The notes under the pieces: generated by a model
What the model was told of the DNA's origin: nothing
Database searches by the model: none
Seen by the model: only the letters and a program-made list of their open reading frames with translations
Part shown: positions 19,372-29,628 of the stretch, piece after piece
Position numbering within the stretch: position 1 is the stretch's first letter
Layout of the letters: each line of letters begins with the position of its first letter
Program-made: the position numbers and the translations under genes
NCBI GenBank assembly: GCA_021791715.1
Contig: JAJYWB010000045.1
Location: forward strand, 1 to 47,178
DNA from: Planctomycetota bacterium
Lineage (GTDB): Bacteria; Planctomycetota; Planctomycetia; Isosphaerales; Isosphaeraceae
Length of the DNA stretch: 47,178 nucleotides
Direction: 5' to 3'

Positions 19372-19692
19372 ATCCCGTTCCCCTTGAATTCAACCCGAAC
19401 CGATCCCGACACGCCTCATTCCAATCGAAACCCGTCCCGTTTACCCGCCGCGTCGCGAAACCTATCAAAGCATCTATCAAGACCGGTCGTACGCCCCCCT
19501 ACGAACAAACTCGAAGCGGCCGATCAAGCCGATCGAACGCCTCGCTAAGAAGCGGATCGAACTCCTTCACGTAAGCCGGACGAAGGCGGAATCCAACGAT
19601 TCTCAGGAATTAAAAAATTACATGTTTGGATCTCTTTCGCATCGAGGCTAGCATAACTTTACGGGAATCGAACCGATCGTATCCCCCGAGGC
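19372..19692. other. intergenic region, probable promoter of the coiled-coil gene
   Basis: About 320 bp between the fumC stop and the next minus-strand start. No gene is visible. The AT-rich ATTAAAAAATTACATG near 19608-19623 may belong to a promoter reading leftward, which I cannot verify. Confidence 0.4.
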
Positions 19693-21270
19693 TCAACCCC
19701 CTCCGGAGGAACCGACGCCGACGCCGCGGATCGTTTGGCTCATCGGGTCGAGCAAGCGATCGATCTCGGCCGCGGCGGGATATCCCCCTTTCGATACGAG
19801 CAACTCGACGGCTTGGGACCGCGCCTTGGCGTCCGAATCGTCCGGAAAGAGGAGCGCCGCGACCGCCTCGGGCGTTTTGCCCACGAGTTCGAGCGCCACC
19901 TCGCGGACGAGAGTTTTCCCACCGATCCGCCCCTTAAATGCCGCCTTGGCGATCGCCGCGGCGTTGTCGTAGCCGATCCGAGGAGCGAGCGCCGTGCACA
20001 TCGCCAAGCTCCGTTCGATCGAATCCGCCGCACGCGTATCGGCGAGCACGCGGTCGACTCCGGGAGGTTTAATCTCCTTCGACGCGAAGAATTCGCGAGC
20101 GTCGAGGCATTTGGTATTCAGATGCCCCGCCGCCGCCGCGAGCAAATCGATCGACTGAAGGAGATTATACGCGATCACCGGCATCATCACGTTCAATTGA
20201 AAATTCGACCCGAGAGCGTTCGACCAAGCGATCGTCGCGTCGGCGCCCACAACCTGCGCCGCGACCATCATCACCGCCTCGGGAATCACGGGATTCACCT
20301 TGCCCGGCATGATCGAACTTCCCGGTTGAAGTTCTGGAATCTGAATCTCGCCGATTCCGCACCTCGGACCCGAAGAAAGCCACCGGATGTTGTTCGCGAC
20401 ATTCGAGAGACTGACCGCCGCGGCCTTGAGCATCGCCGACGTCATTACCGCCGCGTCGCGATTCGCCATCGCCTCGAACGTGTTCGACGCGGGTCGGAAC
20501 GAAAGCCCCGTTTCTTGACTCAAAAGCGCCGTCATCCGCTCGGGAAACTCGGCGTGCGTGTTGATCCCCGTCCCCACCGCGGTGCCGCCGATCGCCAACT
20601 CGCTGAGCGAATCGCAACACGCTTCGAGCCGCTTGATCGCGTGCTCAATCTGACCCGCGAATCCCGAAAATTCCTGACCCAGGCGGATCGGTACCGCGTC
20701 TTGCAAGTGCGTGCGGCCGATCTTCACGATCGAATCAAACTCCTTCGCCTTCGTCGTCAATGCGTCGCGCAACCGACTGAACGCCGGAATCAAATTCTTC
20801 TTCAACCCCTCGAGCGCGGCGACGTGGATCGCCGTCGGATAAACGTCGTTCGACGATTGACCCATGTTCACCGCGTCGTTGGGATGAACCGGAGATTTGC
20901 CCCCCCGAGTCCCCGCCAACGCCTCGTTCGCGATCCCCGCGATCACTTCATTTGTGTTCATATTTGTAGACGTGCCGCTACCGGTCTGGAACACGTCGAC
21001 CACGAATTGATCGTCGAACTTTCCCTCGGCCACTCCCTGCGCCGCCCGCGTAATCGCGACGCCCAGCTCTTCGGGAAGCAAACCCAAATCCATGTTCACC
21101 TGAGCGGCCGATTTTTTGATCAATCCCAGAGCCCGAATCAGAGCCCGCGGCGCCCGTAACGAGCTGATCTGAAAGTTCAGCTCGGCGCGACGCGTCTGCG
21201 CCCCGTAATACGCGTCGGCCGGAACGTTGAGCGAACCCATCGAATCCTTTTCGGTGCGAAACGTATTCAC
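19693..21270 (-). CDS. fumC: class II fumarate hydratase
   Basis: 525 residues from a GTG at 21270, preceded by GGGAGAGC; the family-like N-terminus FRTEKDSMGSLNVPADAYYG begins right after it. FumC interconverts fumarate and L-malate in the citric acid cycle. Seen are FQTGSGTSTNMNTNEV, the catalytic region IGRTHLQDAVP, and the superfamily signature GSSIMPGKVNP. The protein is about 50-60 residues longer than typical FumC: after GGKTLVREVALELV there is an extra C-terminal segment ending in a Gly/Ser run (GVGVGSSGGG). Aspartase is the main alternative within the family, but the N-terminal block and catalytic loop read as fumarase. The open frame beyond 21270 is Arg-rich and not family-like. Confidence 0.92.
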   Translation of the reverse strand: MNTFRTEKDSMGSLNVPADAYYGAQTRRAELNFQISSLRAPRALIRALGLIKKSAAQVNMDLGLLPEELGVAITRAAQGVAEGKFDDQFVVDVFQTGSGTSTNMNTNEVIAGIANEALAGTRGGKSPVHPNDAVNMGQSSNDVYPTAIHVAALEGLKKNLIPAFSRLRDALTTKAKEFDSIVKIGRTHLQDAVPIRLGQEFSGFAGQIEHAIKRLEACCDSLSELAIGGTAVGTGINTHAEFPERMTALLSQETGLSFRPASNTFEAMANRDAAVMTSAMLKAAAVSLSNVANNIRWLSSGPRCGIGEIQIPELQPGSSIMPGKVNPVIPEAVMMVAAQVVGADATIAWSNALGSNFQLNVMMPVIAYNLLQSIDLLAAAAGHLNTKCLDAREFFASKEIKPPGVDRVLADTRAADSIERSLAMCTALAPRIGYDNAAAIAKAAFKGRIGGKTLVREVALELVGKTPEAVAALLFPDDSDAKARSQAVELLVSKGGYPAAAEIDRLLDPMSQTIRGVGVGSSGGG

Positions 21271-21475
21271 CGCGAAGCTCTCCCGTCGGAAAGAAAACCC
21301 ATTCGAGTTCGCCGCGTCGATTCGGGGGGGCTCGACGATCGCTCGCCCGAGAAAATAGGCTCGCGCCGCTCGAAACCGATCTCGGGCGACGACGTAAACA
21401 ACCACGCCATCATATCCCGCGGGCGCGGGGCGCGACAACGAGTCGCTCGGGGGATCGTGAATTCGGTCGCGGTCT

Positions 21476-22459
21476 TCAAGGCGTCGAGACGATTCGCATC
21501 GCCTCAAGCTCGCTCGGTTCCGTCTGCGAATCCTCGATAAATTCCGGCTCGCCGATCGGAACGGGTGAAGATCGAGCCTCGATTCCCGAGCCTTCCTCGG
21601 AATTTGAACGAATCGCTTCGGCTCCAATCGATTCCGCCCCGGCGCCGTTCTCTTCAATCCCGCTCGGCCACCACTCGAGCCGAACCTCGGACCCCTTCAC
21701 CGAAACGAACGGACACGGAGGATGTTCCGTCCATGTGCCGCTGTTGATATAAGTAACATCGCCGATCTTCGCCTCGAGCGGCAAATGCGTGTGACCGCAC
21801 GTCACGAACCGACAACCCAGCGACGCCGCGTATTCGACCGCTCGATCGCGAATCAGCCCGCTGTTCCGCTGCCATTTCTTCGAAGTCCGACGCACCCACC
21901 GCGAAGCCCGTTTCGGAAATAACTTCTGGATATAATAATAAACGCCGCATCCGAGCGCCGTGATCGCCGCGTGCCGCGTGATGAACTGATCGAACTGATC
22001 GCCGTGGAGCGCGAGCAAGCGAATCCGCCCGTTATCATAAATATATTCGTCAAGGATATCGACTCCCACGATATGCCCGACGACGTCGGCCGGCCCGTCG
22101 TGATTCCCCCGCGCCCACACGACCTTCAGATCGCCCCGGTCCGTGTTCTTGCGGATGATCTTCAAACAGGCGAAATGATGCTTCGTCAATCGTTTGAAAT
22201 TGAGATCATCAAAAATATCTCCGTTGATTACAAGTTCACGCGTGTTCCGCACCGCCCATTCGAGAAAATCCTCGAGCAATCGCGCCTGGCAAACGTCGCT
22301 GCCGAGATGCAGGTCGCTGATCACCAGACAATCGTAAAGATCGACCGACGAATCCCCGCCCGAAGGCGAACCGTGCGGTTGTGTGTTCATAATTGGACCA
22401 GATTCGTTCATGAAGGTTTCGTGAAATTCACCGGAGCGCCTTTGATCGAGTTTGATCAT
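21476..22459 (-). CDS. metallophosphoesterase (UDP-2,3-diacylglucosamine diphosphatase-like)
   Basis: 327 residues. The calcineurin-type dimetal motifs are complete and ordered: VISDLHLGSD, INGDIFDD, WARGNHDG, ALHGDQFD and TCGHTHLP. The layout is that of LpxH-like hydrolases and their environmental relatives, which often act on UDP-diacylglucosamine or similar lipid nucleotides. Here a C-terminal tail of about 70 residues, rich in Glu and Ser, follows the catalytic domain. Starts at 22459 (AGAAG upstream), 22411 or 22390 are possible; the catalytic domain begins after the last of them. It lies 42 bp downstream of the lhr stop on the same strand, possibly one transcript. Confidence 0.85.
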   Translation of the reverse strand: MIKLDQRRSGEFHETFMNESGPIMNTQPHGSPSGGDSSVDLYDCLVISDLHLGSDVCQARLLEDFLEWAVRNTRELVINGDIFDDLNFKRLTKHHFACLKIIRKNTDRGDLKVVWARGNHDGPADVVGHIVGVDILDEYIYDNGRIRLLALHGDQFDQFITRHAAITALGCGVYYYIQKLFPKRASRWVRRTSKKWQRNSGLIRDRAVEYAASLGCRFVTCGHTHLPLEAKIGDVTYINSGTWTEHPPCPFVSVKGSEVRLEWWPSGIEENGAGAESIGAEAIRSNSEEGSGIEARSSPVPIGEPEFIEDSQTEPSELEAMRIVSTP

Positions 22460-22501
22460 GAATCTTCTCGATTCGCCGATTATACGTTTTCGATCGTTCG
22501 G

Positions 22502-25500
22502 CTACCACCCCGCGTAATAAGCCATCCCCGGCGGATCGCGGACGAAACCCGCCGCGGCGAGCAGCCCTCCCCACGGTTCGGCGATCGCGTCGACGCCGTT
22601 GAACGTCTCGACGCGGAGAATCCGCCGCCTCGGCCCCGCGAGACTCGACAAAAGCGCGATCGACCCCGCGAGTTCGTCCGCGGTCGCGGTCGGCAAACTC
22701 CTCACCCGCTTACCTCGTCCCTCGATCGCCAAAATCGGCCGACCCGCCGCGATCACCACGTGAGAACCCGCGTTGCGAATCAGACGCGTCGACGTATCGG
22801 AATAAAAGTCGACGTCGAACGGAGCGGCCGATCCGTATAAATTCGCGGGATCCAAACTCGATAACAGATAAGGAGTCGCGTCCGAAGGATTCCGATCGCC
22901 GTACGAAGCCAACGCCTCGGCGGCGTCTTTCGTCGCGAATTGAACCCCCGAAAGCCCCTCGACAAAATAACCGCGCTCGATCTCGCCGCGCCACTCGATT
23001 CGCGTCAGCACCGGTACGAGTTCGCGCCACGGCGGCGCCCACGGCTCAATCTCGGCGATCTCCCGCGCCAAAACCCCGTACCGATCGAACATCGCCCACG
23101 CCCACGCCTCGAGCGAAGCCGTCGTCTCGTCCGACGAAAGATTCGGATTCTCTCGCGCTCGCACATAACTGAAGTGTAAATACCAACGCCCTTGAGGTCG
23201 CATATTCGTCCGTCGCCGCGCAGCGCCCGCCGGCCGCGAAGATCGCGCCGATCGGCTCGATTCCCGCCGCGCCGAACCCTCCCCCACGCGCTCGAATTCG
23301 TCGGCGTACGCCGACCAATATCCCGGACGGAGCGGGTCGAACAGATCGTTCGTCACGCGGCCGAGCCGTAACAGTCGACACAAACTCCGCGCCGTCGCCG
23401 ACGGTCGAAGCCGAGTCCCGGCGGCGATCTCGTCCAAAAACGAAGCTCCTTTCTTACTAATATATTCCAATACAAGCGTATCATTGGCTTCAAGCGTTTG
23501 ATCGGTCGAGGCTTCCTCCGATCGGTCGATCGCTTCGGGGAATCCTCCGGCGAAATCGCGCGATAAAAACGCGACCCGAGGCTCGCGGTCGAGATCGAGC
23601 GATCCCGCGGAACGCCAGTTCAATCCCCCCAGAGCGAGCAACCGATCGAGCGCCGCGGGACGATAATCGGCGATTCGACGCGGCAAAATTTCCCCCTCCC
23701 AAAGCTCGGCTGTGACGGCGAATCCTTCTAACCGCTCGATCACCCGTTCGAGAGCGTCGACCCCCGCAAGCTTCGAGGCGGGATGAATCCCCTGCCTCCG
23801 CGCGATAAAATCGACGAACGCCTCGGGGCGAACCGCCGCCCGATCGCGCCGCCGAATCGCCGCCGAAACCCGCTCGGCCTCGGCCAAATTCGCACGGTCG
23901 CCCCAGCGACCCCCGTCGACCCTCGCGAGCGAACCCTCCAGGGTCAACTTCTCCAAAAGCCCGCGCGCCGTCGCGATATCAAGCGGATATCGCGACGTCA
24001 AAACGTCGATTCCCACAAAAAGATGATTTTGTGTAAATCTCCTAACGATTTCGATCGTAGCCGCGAAATCGCGTTCGTATCCAAACGCTTTCTGATATAA
24101 TTGGCGATCTTCCTCGGCGATCCAACGAACGCGGTCGACCGTCCCCTCGAGATCGATCCGCGCAGCTCGTTTTTGATCGATCAAAGAATCCAGAAGCGGA
24201 AGAATTTCGACGGGGATCTCTTCGCGAGTCATATCTCCCGCGCGAAGCAAGAGCTCGACGAGTTCGTCGGCGGTTCTCGGAACGCGCCCCTCGCCGCGCA
24301 ATCGTCCCTCGACGGCTCCGACGCCCCTGGGATCGAGCCGATCCGCCAAAGCCGAGTTCGCCAGGAGCGAGTCGAGCCGATCTCGATCGAACTCGTCCGA
24401 CCCCGATCGCCGATCCGCCGGCCTCGGCTCATCCCATTGATACATATACTGTGCTTGAAATTGAAACACGAGCGACGACGTGAACGGCGAAGGAACCTCG
24501 GCGATTCGCTTGATCACCTTGATCGCTCCGCTCGAAATCGCATCCAAAAATACTCGTAAACGAGGGATGTCTAAATCTTGTTCCAAACATTCGCGATACG
24601 TTTCGACGAAGATCGGAAAATCGGCGAACTTGCGCGCGATCTGGAGCAAATCCTTGGCGCGCAGCCGCTGAAGCCAAAGCGGAGTCCGTTTGCCGGGATC
24701 GGATCGCGACGTAAGCAAGGCGCGAAAAGCGTTCTGCCGGAACCGAAGCCCGAAAAGCGCCGTCTCGGCGAGCTCGCCGCGGATCAGCGATTCGGCGATC
24801 TCTGCCGTCAAACCCTCGAGAACGTCGAGCGGAGGCTCGTCGACGTTCGGCAGTCGAACCAAAATTCCGTCCGCCCCGTGCAAACACGAAACCAAAATCC
24901 CCAGCCGCCGGCGCATCACCCCCTGTATGCACATCTTTAACGCCTGATGCAACTTTCCGCCGAACGGAGTCAAAATCGCCGTCCCGAGATCGCCCGTCGG
25001 ATCGATGAACGATTCAATCAGCACGGTTTGATCGTTCGGCGCCGCCCCCGCGCGAATCTCCTGCCGCCGATGATACGAGATCAACAACTCCGCCGAACGC
25101 CGATCGACCGCGCATTGATCCATAAGTATTTGCGTGATTTTATCGTCGTCTTTTTCGTTCTGGATCGTTCTTGAAAGCGCCCCGACCGCCTCGCCCAGCT
25201 CGATCGTCCTCATCGCTCGCTCGCCGTGCCAAAACGGAACGTTCGCCGCCGACCCCTCGTCGCGAGCCACGAGAACGCGATGAGGCTCGATCGCTTCGAT
25301 CCGCCACGTCGCCGTTCCCAACAAAAAACTCTCGCCGATCCGCCTTTCATAAACGAACTCCTCGTCGAGTTCGCCGATTCGAGGTCCGCCGTCCCCCACG
25401 TAAACGGGGAACTGACCCGTGTCGGCGATCGCCCCGCCGCCGACGATCGCCGTCCGAGCCGTTCCGGGCAAAGCGTGCAACGTATTCTCAAGCCTGTCCC

Positions 25501-27121
25501 AATGAATCCGAGCCCTCAAATCATGGATCGGCGGCGTCGGATACCTCCCCGCGACCATCCTCACCACGCTCTCAAAAGCATCGGCGGTTAAATCGCGATA
25601 CGAATAAACACGACGTATCAATTTATATAATTCGGTGACGTTCCACGATTCAACCGCGACGCACGCGACGACCTGTTGCGCCAAAATATCCAGACAGTTA
25701 ACCGGAATTTTCAGCCGCTCGACCTCGCCGCGACGCATCGCCCAAGCGAGCGCCGCCGATTCGAGCAGATCGGCGGGCGTTTTGGCGATCAACCTCCCTT
25801 TGCTCGCCATCCCCACGATATGGCCGGCCCTGCCGACCCGCTGTAAACCGCGTGAAACGCTTCCGGGCGATTCAACCTGACACACCAGCTCGACCGATCC
25901 CATGTCGATCCCGAGCTCGAGCGAAGCCGTCGCCACCACCGCCGGAATCGACCCGCGCTTGAGCGACTCCTCAACCCCTCTACGCTCGTCCAAACTCAAA
26001 CTCCCGTGATGCGCTCGAGCGATCGTCGCCGCCTCGTCCGCGGCTTCGACGCCGTCCCCAAAAAAAGCGTCGTCGCCGGTATTCACGCTTCCCGTTCGAG
26101 ATTCACGAGCTTCGGAGTTTATATTCTGAGATAAAAATTCAGTTTGATGATCATTTAGGTCGATTCTTTGTCGTTGATCTTCGAGGGCTCGATCCTCGGC
26201 GAGTTCGTTGAGCCGGCGCGTCAGGCGCTCGACGACGCGACGGTTATTCACGAATACGATCGTTGATTTATGCGCCGCGATCTCGCGCAGCAATCGTTCC
26301 TCGATCGCGGGCCAAACCGATTCGGATTTGGCCGGAAAAAGCTCTGGAATCGGGTAATGGACCGAAAGGTCGAGCCGTTTTTTCATCCCCGCGTCGACGA
26401 TCTTAACGTCTCGGGGGACGAACCGTTCCTCGCCGTTCTCTGATCGTTCGACGCGCAGCCCGCCCAAATAACGGGCGACTTCCTCAAGAGGCCGCTGCGT
26501 CGCCGACAGGCCGATCCGAACGAACTCGCGGTCGCGAACCGACAGTTCGGCGAGCCGTTCGAGGAGGATCGCCAAAAAAACGCCCCGTTTGTCTCCGCAA
26601 AGCGCATGGATCTCATCGACGATGACGTGAGTGACCGTTTTGAAATTTTTACGCGCCCCGCTCGTCAACATCAGGTGAAGCGATTCGGGGGTCGTGATCA
26701 GAATCTCGGGGGGCTTCTTGAGTTGCCGAAGCCGCTCGGCCTGAGGGGTATCCCCCGTCCTCACGCCGACGCTTAAATCCCGAAGCCGCCTTCCAAGCCG
26801 TGTCGCCGCGGCGACGACCCCAGCGAGCGGCGATTCAAGATTGCGCGCAATGTCGTTATTGAGCGATTTTAATGGAGATATATAAACAATTTGAACGCCC
26901 GGCGCGCGTTCGGTTTGTTTCCAAAGGAGATTCAGGCACGCAAGGAACGCCGCGAGCGTTTTTCCAGACCCAGTGGGCGCGCAGATCAGCGTGTTTTCAC
27001 CGTTCGCGATCAGCGGCCACGCCTGGATTTGGGGCGCGGTCGGCTCGCCGAGAGCGGTTCGAAACCACGTGGCGACCGCGGGATGCATTTGTTTTAAAGC
27101 GTCTTTGGGGGTGTTGCGCAT
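22502..27121 (-). CDS. lhr: Lhr-type large DEAD/DEAH superfamily 2 helicase
   Basis: 1539 residues, close to the roughly 1540 residues of long Lhr proteins. It has a Q-like motif before ICAPTGSGKT (Walker A, about 48-55), VIVDEIHAL (DEIH box, about 170), LSATQRP (motif III), then VVATASLELGIDMG and QRVGRAGH (motifs V and VI). A long C-terminal half carries the winged-helix and Lhr-specific cassettes. Lhr is an ATP-dependent 3'-5' helicase linked to DNA repair and replication-fork processing. Between motifs III and V there is a polar, low-complexity insertion (about residues 315-370, LEDQRQRIDLNDHQTEF). I chose the ATG at 27121; a TTG lies immediately before it. Confidence 0.93.
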   Translation of the reverse strand: MRNTPKDALKQMHPAVATWFRTALGEPTAPQIQAWPLIANGENTLICAPTGSGKTLAAFLACLNLLWKQTERAPGVQIVYISPLKSLNNDIARNLESPLAGVVAAATRLGRRLRDLSVGVRTGDTPQAERLRQLKKPPEILITTPESLHLMLTSGARKNFKTVTHVIVDEIHALCGDKRGVFLAILLERLAELSVRDREFVRIGLSATQRPLEEVARYLGGLRVERSENGEERFVPRDVKIVDAGMKKRLDLSVHYPIPELFPAKSESVWPAIEERLLREIAAHKSTIVFVNNRRVVERLTRRLNELAEDRALEDQRQRIDLNDHQTEFLSQNINSEARESRTGSVNTGDDAFFGDGVEAADEAATIARAHHGSLSLDERRGVEESLKRGSIPAVVATASLELGIDMGSVELVCQVESPGSVSRGLQRVGRAGHIVGMASKGRLIAKTPADLLESAALAWAMRRGEVERLKIPVNCLDILAQQVVACVAVESWNVTELYKLIRRVYSYRDLTADAFESVVRMVAGRYPTPPIHDLRARIHWDRLENTLHALPGTARTAIVGGGAIADTGQFPVYVGDGGPRIGELDEEFVYERRIGESFLLGTATWRIEAIEPHRVLVARDEGSAANVPFWHGERAMRTIELGEAVGALSRTIQNEKDDDKITQILMDQCAVDRRSAELLISYHRRQEIRAGAAPNDQTVLIESFIDPTGDLGTAILTPFGGKLHQALKMCIQGVMRRRLGILVSCLHGADGILVRLPNVDEPPLDVLEGLTAEIAESLIRGELAETALFGLRFRQNAFRALLTSRSDPGKRTPLWLQRLRAKDLLQIARKFADFPIFVETYRECLEQDLDIPRLRVFLDAISSGAIKVIKRIAEVPSPFTSSLVFQFQAQYMYQWDEPRPADRRSGSDEFDRDRLDSLLANSALADRLDPRGVGAVEGRLRGEGRVPRTADELVELLLRAGDMTREEIPVEILPLLDSLIDQKRAARIDLEGTVDRVRWIAEEDRQLYQKAFGYERDFAATIEIVRRFTQNHLFVGIDVLTSRYPLDIATARGLLEKLTLEGSLARVDGGRWGDRANLAEAERVSAAIRRRDRAAVRPEAFVDFIARRQGIHPASKLAGVDALERVIERLEGFAVTAELWEGEILPRRIADYRPAALDRLLALGGLNWRSAGSLDLDREPRVAFLSRDFAGGFPEAIDRSEEASTDQTLEANDTLVLEYISKKGASFLDEIAAGTRLRPSATARSLCRLLRLGRVTNDLFDPLRPGYWSAYADEFERVGEGSARRESSRSARSSRPAGAARRRTNMRPQGRWYLHFSYVRARENPNLSSDETTASLEAWAWAMFDRYGVLAREIAEIEPWAPPWRELVPVLTRIEWRGEIERGYFVEGLSGVQFATKDAAEALASYGDRNPSDATPYLLSSLDPANLYGSAAPFDVDFYSDTSTRLIRNAGSHVVIAAGRPILAIEGRGKRVRSLPTATADELAGSIALLSSLAGPRRRILRVETFNGVDAIAEPWGGLLAAAGFVRDPPGMAYYAGW

Positions 27122-27281
27122 CAAGTTGGAATCCCGATCGGGCCGGTAAGGAATTCCGGTCGGCCCTGTATTGTCGAGGCTCCAATCCGCAGCGCCAAGT
27201 CGAACGTGAACAAATGGATGGAAATACGTCGTGGCGACGCCGCCGAAATGGCCGAAACGGCGTGGCGAAACGTGTTCGCTT

Positions 27282-27545
27282 TTATTCGGGATTGGCGATG
27301 AGCGCCTGATCGACGAGGTTGCGGAGGATTTGGGCGACGCTTTGATTCCGCCGTTTTGACAGTCTCAGCAGCTCCTCGGCGCGCTCTTTTGGCAGCAGCA
27401 GGGGGAGTTCGACGACGTCGGCGACCGTTCGCTCGGTCGATCGACCCGTCGAATCGGGGCTTTGACTAACAAATGCCGAAAAAAACATCACAATGACTCG
27501 GTTTGGTTCAGTATTTCTCCGCCGGAACGTCACGCGATCTATCAT
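27282..27545 (-). CDS. small ribbon-helix-helix-like protein
   Basis: 87 residues at most; ATG 27488 would give 68. The C-terminal half, VVELPLLLPKERAEELLRL then NQSVAQILRNLVDQAL, has the strand-helix-turn-helix pattern of Arc/CopG-type DNA-binding or antitoxin-like proteins. No toxin-like gene lies beside it. It sits alone between lhr and the NTPase-TPR pair. No strong ribosome site is seen, so the start is uncertain. Confidence 0.5.
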   Translation of the reverse strand: MIDRVTFRRRNTEPNRVIVMFFSAFVSQSPDSTGRSTERTVADVVELPLLLPKERAEELLRLSKRRNQSVAQILRNLVDQALIANPE

Positions 27546-27660
27546 AGCAGCAAACGGCGCGCCAAATGGTTTTTTGATCGAAGCGAAGCGAGGATTTGAT
27601 CGGGATGGCCTTGGCTAGGTTTGGCGAATTGCGAAAAGACGAATCGACCGAGATGTTACC

Positions 27661-29628
27661 CTAAACCGAGGATGATCCGACTTCATTTAGAATCGAGTCG
27701 TCAAATTCGGTTTTATAATCAGAGCCCCATTTTTGGTGAGCTTCTTGGGATGATCGAATCGCCGATTCTCCTCGCGATTTCATAACCGGATCATCAATCA
27801 AGGATGAAAGCTCGATCAATGCACGACCCAGGTTAAATTGGGTCGCTACATAATCATATGAATATGTGAAATTGGTAAATACGTTGAGAGCACCCTCGAA
27901 ATGCTCGACTGCTCTGATGAGATTCTCCACGCGATCCCCGGATTGAAGTTCGGCGTGGCAAGCTCCGAGGCTATTCTGCGTCATCGCCCAAAGATTCGGA
28001 GAATAATCTTTAGTCCAGATTTTCAATACTTCAATTAAGAGAGTGATTGCCTGTATGAGGCGATCGTTACGATCCTCAGAGGGATGTTTTCTATGAGCTA
28101 GAGCCAAATTGTATTGAGTTCTCGCCCATTCGTGGAGAAAATCCGCAAGTATATATACGCGAAGTGCTGACTCGTAACAACAGATCGCTCGCGATACGTT
28201 TTCGTATGGATCGCCGGAAGATAATTCACTGAATGAGTTTCCCATATTCACCTGAGTCGAAGCCCAATCGAACGGGGTCGACGATTCGTTCTGAACGCGT
28301 AACGCCGCCTCATAACATGAAATCGCTCGAAGCAGATTCTCATCGCGATTTCCCGTAGGAAGGACCGCATAGCAAATACCAAGATAGTTTTGGATTCGCG
28401 CCCAACTAATAGGATAATCGCGTTCCGTCATGATGCGTAAGGCCGATTCGTAATGAGAGATACTGCGTCGGAGATTGTAATCGCGATCGCCCGAAGACAT
28501 TAGGGAGAAAGCGGAACCCAATTTAGATTGAGTACTCGCCCAAAGCTTTGGGTATTCTTTCTCATTTAATAAGGACAATGCTTTTTCAAAACAATCGAGG
28601 GCCTTAGCCTTATTATCAATCTGATCTCCAGTTGTTAAACTCAAATAAACATCGCCCAGGTTGTTCAATATCGTTGCGTATTCTGCCGGGTTAGTGCTTG
28701 CGCGATAATATTTTAACGCCTCTTCGAAACAAACGATGGCGTTCCGACGATTTTCAATAAGATCGCCGTTGGGGCGATCTTTCAGAATACATCCCAACGT
28801 GTTTTGTGCCCGCGCCCAAATGAACGGCTTGGATTTTCCGTCTCCAAGAATCGTAATCGCCTCACGAATCAACCCTTCAGCTCGAACAAGACGGCTCGCC
28901 AAGCCAGAATCGTTCAGATTATGTAACGACTCAGCCAATCCGAGCAAAGCGCGCACGCGTTCAGGGGACTCTTTAGGATAATGGATGAGCATGGCTTCAT
29001 AAAAGAGAACCATAACCGACGAGCCGTTCGCCGAACGATCAGATAATTCGGACGCTTTAACCGAGATATTACGCATGGGACGGTTTTCATCGACGGCTCG
29101 ACGAGAGATTGAATGAAAATGAAAAAGACCTGTAAAGTGATCGAAAAAATCGGGCGCCTGTTCACGAATCGCTCGAAACGACCAAGTCTCGCACCAAATG
29201 ATTAAAGGGTGAGGACAGTATTTTCGGATCGCCTCACGACCTTGGTTCAATACAGCGAGCGCGGGAGGTCGTCGATTCTCTTCTCCTCCAGCCGGTGGAA
29301 ACCCCGGGGTCTCTTCGATCCCGGTGATAATGATAACCGCTCGATTATTGAGCTCTTGTGCATTCTCTCGTATCAATTCCAAAGCATTCCAGGATTCACG
29401 TGTAAGCCGGATTATTATCAAAGGCGTCGGATCGATGTCGTGTTGCAACCTCCGGATGAGGTCATCACGATCGGACCGCGTCAAATCGCTCCCAACGATC
29501 GAAAGCGAGAAAAACCCCAGGGTCTCCTCGATCGTCGTAAGGAGTTGCTCATATTCGATCTCGCCGGAGTCTCCAACGATCTTGGAAAGATCACTCGGAG
29601 ACGAGTCGGGAAGCGTTTGCGAAGTCAC
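27661..29628 (-). CDS. TPR protein of 46-residue repeats with STAND-like N-terminal domain
   Basis: 655 residues from the GTG at 29628, which has GGAGAT six bases upstream; a TTG at 29670 is the only longer start. Residues about 20-190 form an alpha/beta domain (SLSIVGSDL, PLIIIRLT, VIIITGIEE, HPLIIWCETW) without a P-loop. Its end (IREQAPDFFDHFTGLFHF) resembles the segment preceding TPRs in many STAND-type proteins. From about residue 260 come seven consecutive units of exactly 46 residues, plus a degenerate eighth, with consensus W.....N.LG......GDR.EN...AI..YE.AL. This repeat type is known from cyanobacterial TPR and CHAT-protease proteins. The gene overlaps the upstream NTPase by 38 bp. 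A signal-sensing scaffold partnered with that NTPase is the likely role, by inference. Confidence 0.78.
   Translation of the reverse strand: MTSQTLPDSSPSDLSKIVGDSGEIEYEQLLTTIEETLGFFSLSIVGSDLTRSDRDDLIRRLQHDIDPTPLIIIRLTRESWNALELIRENAQELNNRAVIIITGIEETPGFPPAGGEENRRPPALAVLNQGREAIRKYCPHPLIIWCETWSFRAIREQAPDFFDHFTGLFHFHSISRRAVDENRPMRNISVKASELSDRSANGSSVMVLFYEAMLIHYPKESPERVRALLGLAESLHNLNDSGLASRLVRAEGLIREAITILGDGKSKPFIWARAQNTLGCILKDRPNGDLIENRRNAIVCFEEALKYYRASTNPAEYATILNNLGDVYLSLTTGDQIDNKAKALDCFEKALSLLNEKEYPKLWASTQSKLGSAFSLMSSGDRDYNLRRSISHYESALRIMTERDYPISWARIQNYLGICYAVLPTGNRDENLLRAISCYEAALRVQNESSTPFDWASTQVNMGNSFSELSSGDPYENVSRAICCYESALRVYILADFLHEWARTQYNLALAHRKHPSEDRNDRLIQAITLLIEVLKIWTKDYSPNLWAMTQNSLGACHAELQSGDRVENLIRAVEHFEGALNVFTNFTYSYDYVATQFNLGRALIELSSLIDDPVMKSRGESAIRSSQEAHQKWGSDYKTEFDDSILNEVGSSSV

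Noticed and set aside
19655..19680. GGTTCGATTCCC on the minus strand, resembling a tRNA T-loop
   Set aside because: The flanking bases do not form the T-arm stem and no acceptor, D or anticodon arm can be built around it.
21271..21657. Upstream extension of the fumarase frame
   Set aside because: Arg-rich and not family-like; the GTG at 21270 has a good ribosome site immediately before the conserved N-terminus.
27282..27545. Toxin-antitoxin locus based on the ribbon-helix-helix-like protein
   Set aside because: No toxin-like gene lies on either side; the flanking genes are lhr and the TPR protein with clear separate identities.
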